Source of the DNA: Marinobacter halodurans
GTDB taxonomy: Bacteria; Pseudomonadota; Gammaproteobacteria; Pseudomonadales; Oleiphilaceae
Direction: 5' to 3'
Assembly: GCF_004327985.1 (NCBI RefSeq)
Contig: NZ_SJDL01000009.1
Location: forward strand, 83,994-147,993
Length of the DNA: 64,000 bases
In this document: positions 1-9,846 of the stretch, one piece after another
Layout: each line of letters opens with the position of its first letter
How positions within the stretch are numbered: the stretch's first letter is position 1
Notes under the pieces: model-generated
The model's input: only the letters and a program-made list of their open reading frames with translations
What the model was told of the DNA's origin: nothing
Databases searched by the model: none
Program-made: the position numbers and the translations under genes

Positions 1-1262
1 CGGGGGGCTTCGGCCACGGCGGCTGCCGGCGCAGGTGTCGTGGTCTCCGCGGTACCACCGCCGGCATTGAGTGACTGGTAGAAGGCCATCTGGTCCTGGG
101 CCTCCCAGGCGACTGGCTTTTGACCGCCATAAGCCTGGCCACCGGCACCCGCGCTATAGGGACTGACGGCGACCGGTGCGGGCTGGACGCCGTCATTCCC
201 CGCGTAGCCCGCCTCGCGGCTTAGCGACTGGGCCACCGCGCCGTGCATGTGATCCTGGGGTTTTACCTCACCCAGCGCCCGGTGCAGCGTCCGAAATATA
301 AAGTCATGCACCAGCCGGCCATCGCGGAAGCGGACTTCGTGCTTGGTGGGGTGCACATTGACATCCACATTCGCCGGATCCAGTTCCAGATAGAGCACAA
401 ACGCCGGGTGCCGGTTGTTGTAGAGTACATCCCGATAGGCCTGCCGCACGGCGTGGGCCACCAGCCGGTCACGGATCACACGGTGGTTCACGAAGAAATA
501 CTGCAGGTCCGCCTGGCTGCGGGAAAATGTCGGCAGCGCCACCCAGCCCCACAGACGCAGGCCTGAGGCTTCCGCGTCGATGACCACGGCGTTGTCGATG
601 AACTGCTGGCCGCACAGGGCGCCGATACGACGCTCCTGGTCCAGTGGCGTCATCGCCGGACGCAGGCTCTGGATGGCGCGCTGGTTGTGGCGCAGGGTAA
701 AACCGGTCTCGAAACGCGCCAGGGCCTGACGCCGCAGGCACTCCTCGATATGACCAAACTCGGTTTTTTCCGTGCGCAGGAACTTGCGCCGCGCCGGGGT
801 GTTGAAGAACAGGTCACGCACCTCGACCGTGGTTCCGACGGGATGGGCTGCCGGCGAGATCCGCGCGTCCATATCCCGCCCTTCGACTTCCACCCGGGAG
901 GCGGCGTCGGTGTCTTCCGTGCGGGACGTCAGTGACAGCCGGGAGACGGAACTGATACTGGCCAGGGCTTCCCCGCGGAATCCCAGGGACGCCACGGCTT
1001 CCAGGTCTTCCAGGTCGACGATCTTGCTGGTGGCGTGGCGGCTCAACGCCAGCGGCAGGTCCGACTCGGCAATCCCGGACCCGGTGTCCCGGACACGAAT
1101 CAGCTTGACGCCGCCTTGTTCGATGTCCACCTCGACCCGATCGGCACCGGCGTCCAGGGCGTTCTCGACGAGTTCCTTGACCACCGAAGCAGGCCGTTCG
1201 ACGACTTCACCGGCGGCGATCTGGTTGGCAAGGCGGGGGCTGAGTAGTCGGATCTCGGGCAT
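1..1262 (-). CDS. mutL: DNA mismatch repair protein MutL (3' end outside window)
   Basis: MutL couples mismatch recognition by MutS to downstream strand processing and is a GHKL-family ATPase. About 420 N-terminal residues are visible. They include [12 protein letters not shown] (the Mg/ATP-binding Asn and Asp), a DTGSGI box, ATSKI and GFRGEAL, which are hallmark motifs of the ATPase domain. The transducer domain follows, with the conserved [10 protein letters not shown] near residue 315. The last visible part is the Gly/Ala/Pro-rich linker that normally precedes the C-terminal dimerisation domain, which lies beyond the left edge. The start MPEIRLL is the usual family start. It is the fourth gene of a likely nnr-tsaE-amiB-mutL operon, an order common in gammaproteobacteria. 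Confidence 0.96.
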   Translation of the reverse strand, partial: MPEIRLLSPRLANQIAAGEVVERPASVVKELVENALDAGADRVEVDIEQGGVKLIRVRDTGSGIAESDLPLALSRHATSKIVDLEDLEAVASLGFRGEALASISSVSRLSLTSRTEDTDAASRVEVEGRDMDARISPAAHPVGTTVEVRDLFFNTPARRKFLRTEKTEFGHIEECLRRQALARFETGFTLRHNQRAIQSLRPAMTPLDQERRIGALCGQQFIDNAVVIDAEASGLRLWGWVALPTFSRSQADLQYFFVNHRVIRDRLVAHAVRQAYRDVLYNNRHPAFVLYLELDPANVDVNVHPTKHEVRFRDGRLVHDFIFRTLHRALGEVKPQDHMHGAVAQSLSREAGYAGNDGVQPAPVAVSPYSAGAGGQAYGGQKPVAWEAQDQMAFYQSLNAGGGTAETTTPAPAAAVAEAP

Positions 1263-1355
1263 GGGATGCGATGCGCCTTTCGCTGGATACGTGAGGGCAC
1301 ATCATAGCAAAGTCGGGCCCCGGATCTCAGGCCCGCCTTGCTATCTTTTGTCGTC

Positions 1356-2699
1356 TTACGACGTCGGGATTTTCAGCATCTGGCCGATCACCACCTCGTC
1401 GCTGGAGAGATTGTTCAACTCCTTGAGGCGATTGACCGTCGTTGAATTACGCCGTGCCACGCTCGACAGCGTATCGCCCCGACGAATACGGTAGGAGGCG
1501 ACCGTGCCGTTGTGCCGTTTCTGCCAGGCCAGTAGCGTTCCCGGCGGCGGGGTTTCCTCAAAGTACGACGACACTCCCTCCCAGATGGCATGGGCCAGCT
1601 TGTTGCGATAGCTGGCCGACTTGAGGTTACGCTCCTCCTGCGGGTTGGAGATGAATCCCGACTCCACCAGGATCGACGGGATGTCCGGCGACTTCAGCAC
1701 CACGAACGCCGCCTGCTCGACACCCGGCTTGTGCAGGTGCGTGACGTGCCGGAGATTCCTGAGGACGTGATCGCCCACCCCCACCGAGGCATTGATGCTG
1801 GCTGTCATGGACAGGTCCAGCAACACCCCGGCAAGCACTTCGTTCTTGTCGTCCAGCGAGACACCACCCACCCCGCCGATCAGGTCCGACTGGTTCTCGT
1901 TGCGGGCCAGCCAACGGGCCGTTTCACTGGTGGCGCCACGCCGTGACAGGGCAAAGACCGACGCGCCTCGCGGCTGGGGTGACCGGAAAGCGTCGGCATG
2001 AATCGACACGAACAGGTCCGCATTCTCCTTGCGCGCCAGGAGCGTACGCTGGCGCAGGCCGATGTAGTAGTCGCCATTGCGGGTCAGCTTGGCGGTGAAG
2101 CCGGGCTGGGCCGAGATGATCGCCTGCAGCCGCCGTGCCAACGGAAGCACCACGTCCTTCTCGTGGGTCCCGTCCGGGCCACTGGCCCCCGGGTCCTCGC
2201 CGCCATGCCCGGGATCCACCATCACGATAATGTCGCGCTTGCCATTGGGGTCTTCGGAGAGCACCGGTTTACTGGGCGCCTCGTCCGTCCGGGCGCCCGG
2301 TTCCAGCAGATCGACAACAAGACGGTTGCCGTACTCCTCGTTGGGTGCCAGTTGGAAACTGCGCGGCTCGACATGATGCTTGAGGTCGAGGACGACCCGC
2401 AGGTCATCGCCATTGCGGGGCGCGCTGCGAATACGCTGAATCGGGCTGCCGGAGAGATCCAGCCGCCCCAGGCTGGTGTTCAGCCGCGTGTCCTTGATGT
2501 CGATGACCAGACGCGAGGGGTTCTTCAGCGTGAAGATCGAATGATCCACCTCGCCCCCCATGTCCAGCACCAGCCGTGTGTGATCCGGCGCCGGCCAGAT
2601 GCGGGCCCCCTTGACGCTGGTCTCGGCGTGGACACTGCCCGCCAGGAGCCAGAGCGCCAGGACCTGCAAGACTGTGATTCTGGTCAGGAGATGCTGCAT
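1356..2699 (-). CDS. amiB: N-acetylmuramoyl-L-alanine amidase AmiB
   Basis: Periplasmic zinc amidase that cleaves the peptide from MurNAc in the septal wall and so separates daughter cells. The chosen ATG gives a 447-residue protein with a clear signal peptide ending near SVHA. An upstream in-frame TTG at 2747 would add 16 residues before the signal peptide and overlap tsaE, so it is less likely. An N-terminal AMIN domain for septal targeting is followed by the Amidase_3 domain, with zinc ligands in VDPGHGGEDPGA and SIHADAF and the catalytic Glu in ILVESGF. A C-terminal LysM motif (YRIRRGDTLSSVARR) binds peptidoglycan. It lies just downstream of tsaE and upstream of mutL, the standard arrangement. 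Confidence 0.95.
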   Translation of the reverse strand: MQHLLTRITVLQVLALWLLAGSVHAETSVKGARIWPAPDHTRLVLDMGGEVDHSIFTLKNPSRLVIDIKDTRLNTSLGRLDLSGSPIQRIRSAPRNGDDLRVVLDLKHHVEPRSFQLAPNEEYGNRLVVDLLEPGARTDEAPSKPVLSEDPNGKRDIIVMVDPGHGGEDPGASGPDGTHEKDVVLPLARRLQAIISAQPGFTAKLTRNGDYYIGLRQRTLLARKENADLFVSIHADAFRSPQPRGASVFALSRRGATSETARWLARNENQSDLIGGVGGVSLDDKNEVLAGVLLDLSMTASINASVGVGDHVLRNLRHVTHLHKPGVEQAAFVVLKSPDIPSILVESGFISNPQEERNLKSASYRNKLAHAIWEGVSSYFEETPPPGTLLAWQKRHNGTVASYRIRRGDTLSSVARRNSTTVNRLKELNNLSSDEVVIGQMLKIPTS

Positions 2700-2734
2700 A
2701 CCGCGATTCACCCTGCTCAATCCCTTCAAAAGCT

Positions 2735-3268
2735 TCAGGCCAGCCAACCGTTGGTCAGACTGGCACGTAAACGTTCCAATAACTGCTGCCCTGCCGGCGT
2801 TGACGCCGTGAGCCGGGCCTCGCGACCTTCACCGGCCAGCGACAGCGCAATCACGCCGTCCGGTTCCGGGAGCACGCCAGCGCCCCGTTCGGGCCATTCG
2901 ATCAGACAGATGGCTCCCTCGGCTAGGTAATCGCGGATGCCCATGTACTCCAGCTCTTCCGGATCCCCCAGGCGATACAGGTCAAAATGATAAACGGGCG
3001 GCTCCAGTTCCTCGTAGGGTTCGACCAGCGTGTAGGTTGGACTCTTCACCGCGCCGGCATGCCCCAGCCCCTGGATGAAACCGCGGCTGAATGTGGTCTT
3101 GCCGGTTCCCAGGTTGCCGGTCAAATGCAGGACCACCCCGTCGCCTGCGGCGCGGACCGCCTGAACCACCAGGGCCCCGAATTGCAGGGTGGCTGCCTCG
3201 TCCGGCAGACGCACACTGATCCGGCCATCCTCCTGTACCGTGCTTCCCACCCTGCTCACGCCCTCCAA
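2735..3268 (-). CDS. tsaE: tRNA threonylcarbamoyladenosine biosynthesis ATPase TsaE
   Basis: TsaE is the P-loop ATPase that works with TsaB and TsaD to place threonylcarbamoyl on A37 of ANN-decoding tRNAs. The protein has Walker [11 protein letters not shown], the SPTYTLVE switch segment and the HFDLYRL motif, and ends in the usual Trp/Glu-containing tail (LIEWPERG). The longest frame opens with TTG at 3268. GTG codons at 3259 and 3250 are alternatives, and the latter lies about 10 bases after GGAGGG, so the true start is uncertain by up to six codons. It sits between nnr and amiB on the same strand with short gaps. Confidence 0.94.
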   Translation of the reverse strand: MEGVSRVGSTVQEDGRISVRLPDEAATLQFGALVVQAVRAAGDGVVLHLTGNLGTGKTTFSRGFIQGLGHAGAVKSPTYTLVEPYEELEPPVYHFDLYRLGDPEELEYMGIRDYLAEGAICLIEWPERGAGVLPEPDGVIALSLAGEGREARLTASTPAGQQLLERLRASLTNGWLA

Positions 3269-3307
3269 ACCCCTTGTTACTCTCTTGCTTACGATGTCCC
3301 GTACGAC

Positions 3308-4861
3308 CTATTGATCGCCCGGGGGTCTCCGTACGCCTTCGACCTCACCGAGCACCGATGGCAACCGGTCGATCAGATCCATCGGCAACAATCCCATAAA
3401 CCCTTTTTCCAGAGAAGCCCGGTCCGCCGCTTCGGCGTGAAGGCTCGCTCCCATCACCGCCGCCCGGGACGGGCTCAGGCCCTGTACGGCGAGCGAACCG
3501 ATAATGCCGGACAGCACGTCGCCCATGCCACCCGTCGCCATTCCCGGATTACCGCCCTGCACCAGCGCGGGTCTTGCCATGTTCCCGGACAGAACCAGCG
3601 TGCCCGCTCCCTTGAGCAGGACAACGCCACCGTAGCGCTGTTCCAGTTGGGCGATGGCATCCATCCGGTCGCGACTGACCCGATCATTGGCCACCCCAAG
3701 CAGGCGGGCCGCCTCGCCCGGATGGGGCGTCAGGATCCAGTTGTCATGTTTGCCCGGTGCTCGCGAGGACAACATATTGAGAGCATCGGCATCCATCAGC
3801 ACAGGCCCCTCGAACGCCATCACCCGCTGCAGCATCTGCTGGCCCCAGGCACCCTGCCCGGCACCCGGGCCGAAAACGATGCCATCGGCCTTCGCCAGCA
3901 GTGCATCCAGTTCATTGCCATGGGTCAGGCCGTGCACCATCAACGACGGACACCGCGACAGCGCCGCACTGACATGTTCCGGTCGGGTCGCCAGCGTCAC
4001 CAGCCCCGCTCCGGTACGGGCAGCGGCTTCCGCCGCCAATAGCGCCGCACCGCCAAAGCCCCGTTCGCCGGCGATCACCAGCAACCGGCCACAATCCCCT
4101 TTATGGGCACCGCGGCGCCGCACCGGCACATGACGTGCCTCGGTATTCCAGTCGGCGCGGCAGGCGACAGCGGGAACCCGGTCATAGGTCGCGGGATCCA
4201 CCCCCAGGTCGTCGAAGACCACCTCGCCAGCCACATCCGGACCCTGGCCGGTGAGCAGTCCCGTCTTCAACCCGATGAACGTCACGGTAACCGCGGCACT
4301 TACCGCATCGGTCTCGATCCAGCCGGTGGTGGCATCAAGACCTGAGGGCACATCGATAGCCAGGACCGGCCTGGCACTCTCTCTAACCGCGGCAATTGCC
4401 TGGTCAAAAGGCGAGCGCAAGGCACCGGTAATTCCGGTCCCCAACATCGCATCCACCACCACATCGGCTTCAGCCAGGGCGTCACCAAGCAGCGCCGGTG
4501 ATGAACCGTCATAACGCTCGATGGCCACGCCGGCCTCCCGGGCCGACTCGTGGGCCGTCGCCGCATCGCCCTTGAGCCTGGCGGGGTCCGCCACCGCCAG
4601 GCAGCGCACCGAAAGTCCCTGGCGCCGGGCCGAGGCAGCGACCAGATAGCCATCGCCTCCATTATTGCCCGCGCCGCAAAGTACCAGCACCTGCCGGGCA
4701 TCAGGCCAGTGACGGGCCAACTGGCGGAACGCCGAGCGTGCCGCCCGTTGCATCAATTCGAATCCGGGCGTGCCGAAATCGTCGATGACACAACGGTCGA
4801 GCGCCCGCACCCCATCCGCAGCGTACAGGCTCTCTGGTAAACTGGCGTTAGCAGCACACAT
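3308..4861 (-). CDS. nnr: Bifunctional NAD(P)H-hydrate epimerase / ADP-dependent dehydratase
   Basis: Repairs NADHX and NADPHX, the hydrated damage products of NAD(P)H. The N-terminal YjeF_N epimerase domain shows LCGAGNNGGDGYLVA. The C-terminal ribokinase-like dehydratase domain shows VVLLKGAGTLV and NPGMATGGMGDVLSG, which carries the conserved Gly-Asp of the active site. The ATG at 4861 gives 517 residues and has GAGGTG upstream. Another in-frame ATG at 4912 would add 17 residues but lacks a convincing ribosome binding site. It is first in the nnr-tsaE-amiB-mutL run and is divergent from queG, so the promoter should lie in the short gap before 4969. Confidence 0.95.
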   Translation of the reverse strand: MCAANASLPESLYAADGVRALDRCVIDDFGTPGFELMQRAARSAFRQLARHWPDARQVLVLCGAGNNGGDGYLVAASARRQGLSVRCLAVADPARLKGDAATAHESAREAGVAIERYDGSSPALLGDALAEADVVVDAMLGTGITGALRSPFDQAIAAVRESARPVLAIDVPSGLDATTGWIETDAVSAAVTVTFIGLKTGLLTGQGPDVAGEVVFDDLGVDPATYDRVPAVACRADWNTEARHVPVRRRGAHKGDCGRLLVIAGERGFGGAALLAAEAAARTGAGLVTLATRPEHVSAALSRCPSLMVHGLTHGNELDALLAKADGIVFGPGAGQGAWGQQMLQRVMAFEGPVLMDADALNMLSSRAPGKHDNWILTPHPGEAARLLGVANDRVSRDRMDAIAQLEQRYGGVVLLKGAGTLVLSGNMARPALVQGGNPGMATGGMGDVLSGIIGSLAVQGLSPSRAAVMGASLHAEAADRASLEKGFMGLLPMDLIDRLPSVLGEVEGVRRPPGDQ

Positions 4862-4968
4862 GGGGCTATCCGTCACCTCATGATCCAATAAACAGAATCC
4901 GGTTGAACTCATCCGGCCAGACGCCTGTTAAGCATAGCAAAATGAGCCGAAAGGTCATAACTTAATCA

Positions 4969-6033
4969 ATGTTAACCGCAACCCTCGACAACCTGGCCGA
5001 CCGGATACGGGACTGGGCCCATGAACTCGGCTTCCAGGCCGTCGGCATCAACGATGCCGATACCGGCCCCCATGGCGCGCGGCTGAAGGCCTGGCTGGAC
5101 GCCGGGATGAACGGTGAAATGAGCTACATGGCCGACCACGGCTCCAAGCGTTTCCGGCCCGATGAGCTGGTACCCGGCACCCGACGGGTCATTTCGGTGC
5201 GCATGGATTACCTGCCTTCGCCGGACAGTCCGGCAACGGTGCTGCGGGACCGTGAGAAAGCCTACATCTCCCGCTACACGCTGGGACGCGACTACCACAA
5301 ACTGGTCCGCAAGCGCCTTGCCCAACTGGCCCACCGCATCGACGAGGCGCTGGCCGGCCACAACCACCGGGCATTCGTCGACAGCGCACCGGTACTGGAA
5401 CGGGCCCTGGCACAGCGCGCCGGGCTGGGCTGGATCGGCAAGAACACCATGCTGATCCACCCGAAGGCGGGTTCGTTCTTTTTTCTTGGGGAGATTTTTA
5501 CCAGCGCGCCACTGCCCGTCGATGAACCCTTTGCAACGGAACACTGCGGTAGCTGTTCGGCCTGCCTGGACGTCTGCCCCACCGCCGCGTTCGACGGCCC
5601 CTACCAACTCGACGCCCGGCGCTGCATCAGCTACCTCACCATCGAGTTGAAGGGGTCGATTCCCGAACACCTGCGCGCCAAAATGGGCAACCGGGTGTTT
5701 GGCTGCGACGACTGCCAGTTGGTCTGCCCCTGGAACAAGTTCAGCAAACCCACCGACAAGGACGACTTCCAGCCACGGCATCACCTCGACAACAGCGAGC
5801 TGGCCGAGCTGTTCCTGTGGACCGAGGAGGAGTTCCTCAAACGGACCGAAGGCTCGGCCATCCGCCGCACCGGCTACGAGGGCTGGCTACGCAACCTGGC
5901 AGTGGGCTTGGGTAATGCGCCCACGACCATCCCGGTCGTCGAGGCGCTCAGGAAACGGGCCGACCATCCGTCCGCCCTGGTCCGGGAGCACGTACACTGG
6001 GCACTGCGCCGCCACGACGTCGAGCCTCACTGA
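4969..6033 (+). CDS. queG: Epoxyqueuosine reductase QueG
   Basis: Cobalamin- and iron-sulfur-dependent enzyme that reduces epoxyqueuosine to queuosine at position 34 of tRNAs with GUN anticodons, the last step of Q synthesis. The 354-residue length is typical. Two ferredoxin-like 4Fe-4S motifs are visible in [17 protein letters not shown] and, further on, [13 protein letters not shown]-terminal HEAT-like region follows. The gene is divergent from nnr, and its last 7 bases overlap the 3' end of the convergent orn gene. Confidence 0.96.
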   Translation: MLTATLDNLADRIRDWAHELGFQAVGINDADTGPHGARLKAWLDAGMNGEMSYMADHGSKRFRPDELVPGTRRVISVRMDYLPSPDSPATVLRDREKAYISRYTLGRDYHKLVRKRLAQLAHRIDEALAGHNHRAFVDSAPVLERALAQRAGLGWIGKNTMLIHPKAGSFFFLGEIFTSAPLPVDEPFATEHCGSCSACLDVCPTAAFDGPYQLDARRCISYLTIELKGSIPEHLRAKMGNRVFGCDDCQLVCPWNKFSKPTDKDDFQPRHHLDNSELAELFLWTEEEFLKRTEGSAIRRTGYEGWLRNLAVGLGNAPTTIPVVEALRKRADHPSALVREHVHWALRRHDVEPH

Positions 6034-6572
6034 AGGCGGAAGAAATGCTCCCGGTAGTGCCGCAGCTCCTCGATGGAGTCGCGGATGTCGTCGAGCGCCA
6101 GGTGCGCCCCCTTCTTTTTAACCCCCTCCAGGACGTCCGGCCGCCAGCGACGGGCCAGCTCCTTGATGGTGCTGACGTCGAGATTGCGGTAATGGAAGAA
6201 AGCCTCCAACGCCGGCATGTAACGCACCAGGAAACGACGGTCCTGGCCAATGCTGTTGCCACACAGGGGTGACTGCCCCCTTTCCAGGTGCTCGGCCAGG
6301 AATTCCAGCGTCTGCTGTTCCGCCTCGACTTCCGACACGGTGCTGTCCTTGACCCGCTGGGTCAGGCCGCTCTCGCCGTGGGTCCGGGTGCACCATTCGT
6401 CCATGGCGTCGAGCACGCTATCCGGCTGATGGATGGCAATCACAGGCCCTTCGGCAATCGTGTTCAGATCGGCGTCGGTGACAATCGTCGCGATCTCGAT
6501 AATGCGCTCCTTGTCGGGATCCAGCCCGGTCATTTCCAGATCGATCCAGACCAGCCGGTCGGTTGCAGCCAT
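6027..6572 (-). CDS. orn: Oligoribonuclease
   Basis: DEDDh 3'-5' exoribonuclease that degrades 2 to 5 nt RNAs. In Pseudomonas and relatives it also clears pGpG, the product of c-di-GMP hydrolysis, which matters here because several c-di-GMP proteins are encoded nearby. The motifs are [11 protein letters not shown] (Asp, Glu), [11 protein letters not shown] (Asp) and [10 protein letters not shown] (His, Asp). At 181 residues it is full length. It is transcribed towards queG with a 7-base 3' overlap and is divergent from rsgA, the usual orn/rsgA arrangement. Confidence 0.97.
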   Translation of the reverse strand: MAATDRLVWIDLEMTGLDPDKERIIEIATIVTDADLNTIAEGPVIAIHQPDSVLDAMDEWCTRTHGESGLTQRVKDSTVSEVEAEQQTLEFLAEHLERGQSPLCGNSIGQDRRFLVRYMPALEAFFHYRNLDVSTIKELARRWRPDVLEGVKKKGAHLALDDIRDSIEELRHYREHFFRLQ

Positions 6573-6709
6573 GAGGGATACTCCTGCAGAAAGTGCGATG
6601 ACAGTGTGAATGCGACGCCCCGGCCCCGTATAATCGGCGCCATCCAGGCGCTGCTATGATGGCACACTTGCCCGGACAGGCAGAAATCCAGCGGACAAAG
6701 ACGGACTCC

Positions 6710-7744
6710 ATGGCAAAACGTCGGCTTAACAGGCAGCAGAAATGGCGCATCGAGAAGATCCAGGGAGAGCGTGCGGCGCGGGCCTCGCGGCGGGATCGGG
6801 ATATCGACCGCCAATTGCAGGCCGGCGAACTCGGGGACGAGCAAAGCGGCCTGATCATCGCCCACTTCGGCAAGCAGATTGATGTCGAGGCGCTTGAAGG
6901 CGAACACCGGGGCGAGGTGATCCGCTGCCATGTCCGCGCCAACCTGGGATCGCTGGTCACCGGGGACCGGGTGATCTGGCGGCCGGGCTCCAACGACCTG
7001 GGCGTTATCGTCGCCCAGCAGGAGCGGGACAACCTGCTGCAGCGCCCGGACAAGTTCGGCCAGCTCAAACCGGTCGCGGCCAATATCGACCAGATCATCC
7101 TTGTCATTGCACCGGAACCGGAGCCCCACGACAACCTGATCGACCGCTACCTGGTGGCCGCGGAAAACTGCGACATCAGGCCAGTCCTGCTGCTCAACAA
7201 GACCGACCTGATCAACGACACCAACCGGGCCAGCGTCGCGGCACTGCTCGACCGGTATGCCCGCCTCGGCTATCAGATCGAGCAGACCTCCGCCCACCGG
7301 GCACCGGAAGACGATCACACCATCGACAACCTGCTGAAAACCCGGACCAGCGTCTTCGTCGGCCAGTCCGGCGTCGGCAAATCCTCCATTATCCGGCGAC
7401 TGCTGGGGGACGAGAGCATACGGATCGGGGCGGTGTCGGAGAGCACCGGCAAGGGCGTCCACACCACCACCACAGCCCGCCTGTTTCACCTGGACTGCGG
7501 CGGCAACCTGATCGACTCGCCGGGTATCCGCGAATTCGGACTCTGGCATATGGGTGTGGAACACCTGGAATACGGCTTCCGGGAAATCCGCCCCCTGATC
7601 GGCACCTGCCGCTTCCGCAACTGCCGCCATCAGGCAGAGCCCGGCTGCGCCCTGCTGGAAGCCGAGGAAAAAGGGGAGATCAGCCCGGAGCGCATGCAGA
7701 GTTTCCGCCGCATCTATACCGAGATAGAGAATTCGGACTGGTAA
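6710..7744 (+). CDS. rsgA: Small ribosomal subunit biogenesis GTPase RsgA
   Basis: Circularly permuted GTPase that acts late in 30S assembly. The order is diagnostic: an N-terminal OB fold, then G4 (LLLNKTDL), G1 (VGQSGVGKSS) and G3 (DSPGIREF), then a C-terminal zinc finger with Cys/His residues in GTCRFRNCRHQAEPGCALL. The start MAKRRLNRQQ is the normal family start. An in-frame ATG 54 bases upstream is less likely. The gene is 344 residues and converges on motB with 3 bases between stop codons. Confidence 0.96.
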   Translation: MAKRRLNRQQKWRIEKIQGERAARASRRDRDIDRQLQAGELGDEQSGLIIAHFGKQIDVEALEGEHRGEVIRCHVRANLGSLVTGDRVIWRPGSNDLGVIVAQQERDNLLQRPDKFGQLKPVAANIDQIILVIAPEPEPHDNLIDRYLVAAENCDIRPVLLLNKTDLINDTNRASVAALLDRYARLGYQIEQTSAHRAPEDDHTIDNLLKTRTSVFVGQSGVGKSSIIRRLLGDESIRIGAVSESTGKGVHTTTTARLFHLDCGGNLIDSPGIREFGLWHMGVEHLEYGFREIRPLIGTCRFRNCRHQAEPGCALLEAEEKGEISPERMQSFRRIYTEIENSDW

Positions 7745-7755
7745 GGATTACCAGT
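7737..7755. terminator. Perfect hairpin formed by the ends of rsgA and motB
   Basis: The sequence ACTGGTAA-gga-TTACCAGT is an 8 bp perfect inverted repeat with a 3-base loop. It contains the TAA stop of rsgA in one arm and the TAA stop of motB in the other. There is no T-tract on either side, so intrinsic termination is uncertain. It may instead protect the 3' ends of the converging transcripts. Confidence 0.45.
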
Positions 7756-8707
7756 TCACTTCGCCGGCATCCGGTTCCGGTGGCTGCTTGAACCAGTCGC
7801 CGGATTCCAGTTGCTTCTGGGCGTCCTGGGACTCTTCCTCGGTCGGCGCCGTCAGATCGATTATCGGCGTGGCGTTGGCGCCGGAGTCGGACTGGATTTC
7901 CTGCGCGGTCTTCTTGTTCAGCACGATAATGGCAATCCGGCGGTTAACCGGCGCCTGGGGATGATCCTTGTCGAACAGCACCGAATCACTCAACCCCACC
8001 ACACGGCCAATCTGTTCCGGCCGCACGCCACCGGCCACCAGGGCACGCCGCGCCGTATTCGCCCGGTCTGCCGACAGCTCCCAGTTGGTGTAGCCCGGTC
8101 GTCCGACAAACGGTGTGGAGTCGGTATGGCCGGTAATACTGAGCTTGTTATTGACCTGGCTTAGGGGCTTGGCCAGCTCGAACAGGATGTCCTGGGAATA
8201 GTATTTCAGGCGGGCGCTACCGCTATCGAACATGGGTCGCTTGGAGCGGTCGACGATCTGGATCCGCAGCCCTTCGTCGGTAATGTCGATCAGGAGCTGG
8301 TCCTTGAACTTCTGCAGGGTCTCGCTTTTTTCAATCTGCTCCTTGAGATCCTGGAACAGCTGCTGCATCTGCTTCTGCTCAAGGGTATCGGCCATCTCCT
8401 CGATGGTCTGGTCTTCCAGCTTGATCTGGGAATCCGCCACATCCTCGCTGGTCGACTCCACCACCGATGCGCTGCCCCCAAGATCGATCGGGTTGCGGCT
8501 GGCCGCCTCCATGTAACCCACAGGGTCCTTGAAGTATCCGGAAATCGCCCGCTTCTCTTCGGGCGTCGCCGTCATGGTCAGCCACAACACCATGAAGAAG
8601 GCCATCATCGCGGTCGCAAAATCGGCAAAGGCGACTTTCCAGGCGCCACCATGATGCCCGCCGGACACCTTCTTGACGCGTTTGACGATAATCGGCTGCT
8701 CTTCCAC
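7748..8707 (-). CDS. motB: Flagellar motor stator protein MotB
   Basis: Stator subunit that anchors the MotA/MotB proton channel to peptidoglycan. After a basic N terminus comes one membrane helix (AFADFATAMMAFFMVLW) with the proton-carrying Asp near residue 30. A plug and linker region follows, then a C-terminal OmpA-like domain with SITGHTDSTPF. The protein is 319 residues and ends in an acidic, Pro-rich tail. It follows motA by 39 bases on the same strand. Position next to the rhodanese, psd and fimX matches the motCD locus of Pseudomonas aeruginosa, so it may be the MotD-type set if the genome has two. Confidence 0.95.
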   Translation of the reverse strand: MEEQPIIVKRVKKVSGGHHGGAWKVAFADFATAMMAFFMVLWLTMTATPEEKRAISGYFKDPVGYMEAASRNPIDLGGSASVVESTSEDVADSQIKLEDQTIEEMADTLEQKQMQQLFQDLKEQIEKSETLQKFKDQLLIDITDEGLRIQIVDRSKRPMFDSGSARLKYYSQDILFELAKPLSQVNNKLSITGHTDSTPFVGRPGYTNWELSADRANTARRALVAGGVRPEQIGRVVGLSDSVLFDKDHPQAPVNRRIAIIVLNKKTAQEIQSDSGANATPIIDLTAPTEEESQDAQKQLESGDWFKQPPEPDAGEVNW

Positions 8708-8746
8708 GACTGACCTCAGTGCCCCGTTCCGGCGGATGCCGTATGG

Positions 8747-9598
8747 TTACTTGGAACGCACATGATCGTTCAGTTCCTGGAAACCCGGGCGTTTGTCGCT
8801 GGGCAATGCCTTGCGGCCGAACTCGATCGCCATCTGCGGTGCCTGCCCGGCGACCGTCGCCAGGATCGCCGCCTTGGCGCATTCATACGCCCGCAGCTCG
8901 TACTGGGCCTGGTGCTCCATAGCGGTGGACGTCGGTCCGACGAAACCGTAACCCATGAAAATACCCAGGAACGTCCCGACCAGCGCCGCGGCCACCTTGT
9001 GCCCGATCATTTCGGGCGGCCCGCCCAGCAGACTCATGGTGATCACGATCCCCAGCACCGCCGCCACGATACCCAGCCCCGGCAGGGCATCGGCTACCTT
9101 GGCCAGGGCGTGGGAGGGCTCATGGAGTTCGTGCTCACGATTGTCCAGTTCGTTGTCCATCAGGCCTTCAAGTTCATGGGGCGCCATGTTGCCGGCACTG
9201 ATGATGCGCATGTAGTCGGTCACGAAGGCGAGCAGCTTGGGCGATTTCATCACCGCCGGGTAGCGCGTGAATATCTGGCTCTCGCCGGGGTTGTCGATGT
9301 CCTCCTCAATGGCCATGACCCCCTGCTTGCGCGACTTGTCGAACAGGTCGTACAGCATGCTGAGCAGGTCCAGGTAGAACGCTTTATTGAACGGTGACCC
9401 GGTGATCAGGCGCAGGATACCGGTTATGGTTTCCTTGATGGTATGCATCGGGTTGGAGATGATGAAGGCACCGGTCGCCGCCCCGAAGATAATCAGGATT
9501 TCCAGCGGCTGCCACAGCGCCATCAACTGGCCCTTGGCCAACACGAATCCGCCCAGCACACAGGCGGCAACGATAATCGCACCGAGTATTAAAGCCAT
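8747..9598 (-). CDS. motA: Flagellar motor stator protein MotA
   Basis: Integral membrane stator subunit with four hydrophobic segments: two near the N terminus (about residues 3 to 22 and 33 to 50) and two around residues 165 to 225 (LPGLGIVAAVLGIVITM and ALVGTFLGIFMGYGFVG). The conserved basic/acidic cytoplasmic loop lies between the pairs, and the length of 283 residues is typical. It is the first gene of the motA-motB pair. No clear sigma-28 promoter was recognised in the 248 bases between it and the divergent rhodanese gene. Confidence 0.95.
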   Translation of the reverse strand: MALILGAIIVAACVLGGFVLAKGQLMALWQPLEILIIFGAATGAFIISNPMHTIKETITGILRLITGSPFNKAFYLDLLSMLYDLFDKSRKQGVMAIEEDIDNPGESQIFTRYPAVMKSPKLLAFVTDYMRIISAGNMAPHELEGLMDNELDNREHELHEPSHALAKVADALPGLGIVAAVLGIVITMSLLGGPPEMIGHKVAAALVGTFLGIFMGYGFVGPTSTAMEHQAQYELRAYECAKAAILATVAGQAPQMAIEFGRKALPSDKRPGFQELNDHVRSK

Positions 9599-9846
9599 AT
9601 CGGTTAAAACTGCTCCCTGAACTGCCTGCCCGCCGGCACAAACCGCTCCGCCTGGAGACTGGTTCCACCTCCAAACAGGACGCGCTTAAAAGTCGACTGA
9701 GATGTTTCTGGTTTTCGGGAATCATAGCAAGAGCCTGAAAGTATCGCGAAAAAAACGGCGTACCCAGTCCGGAATGCCGCCCCACCCGTCGTGCGTTCAA
9801 TCTGTTAAGATGCGCCCAACCCCCTCAACGGCCGAACGAGACGCCT

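Noticed and set aside
1998..2930. Long plus-strand open frame opposite amiB and tsaE
   Set aside because: It is antisense to two well-supported genes, has no family motifs and arises from GC-rich codon structure.
9599..9846. Sigma-28 flagellar promoter upstream of motA
   Set aside because: No TAAA plus GCCGATAA pair with correct spacing could be found on the minus strand.
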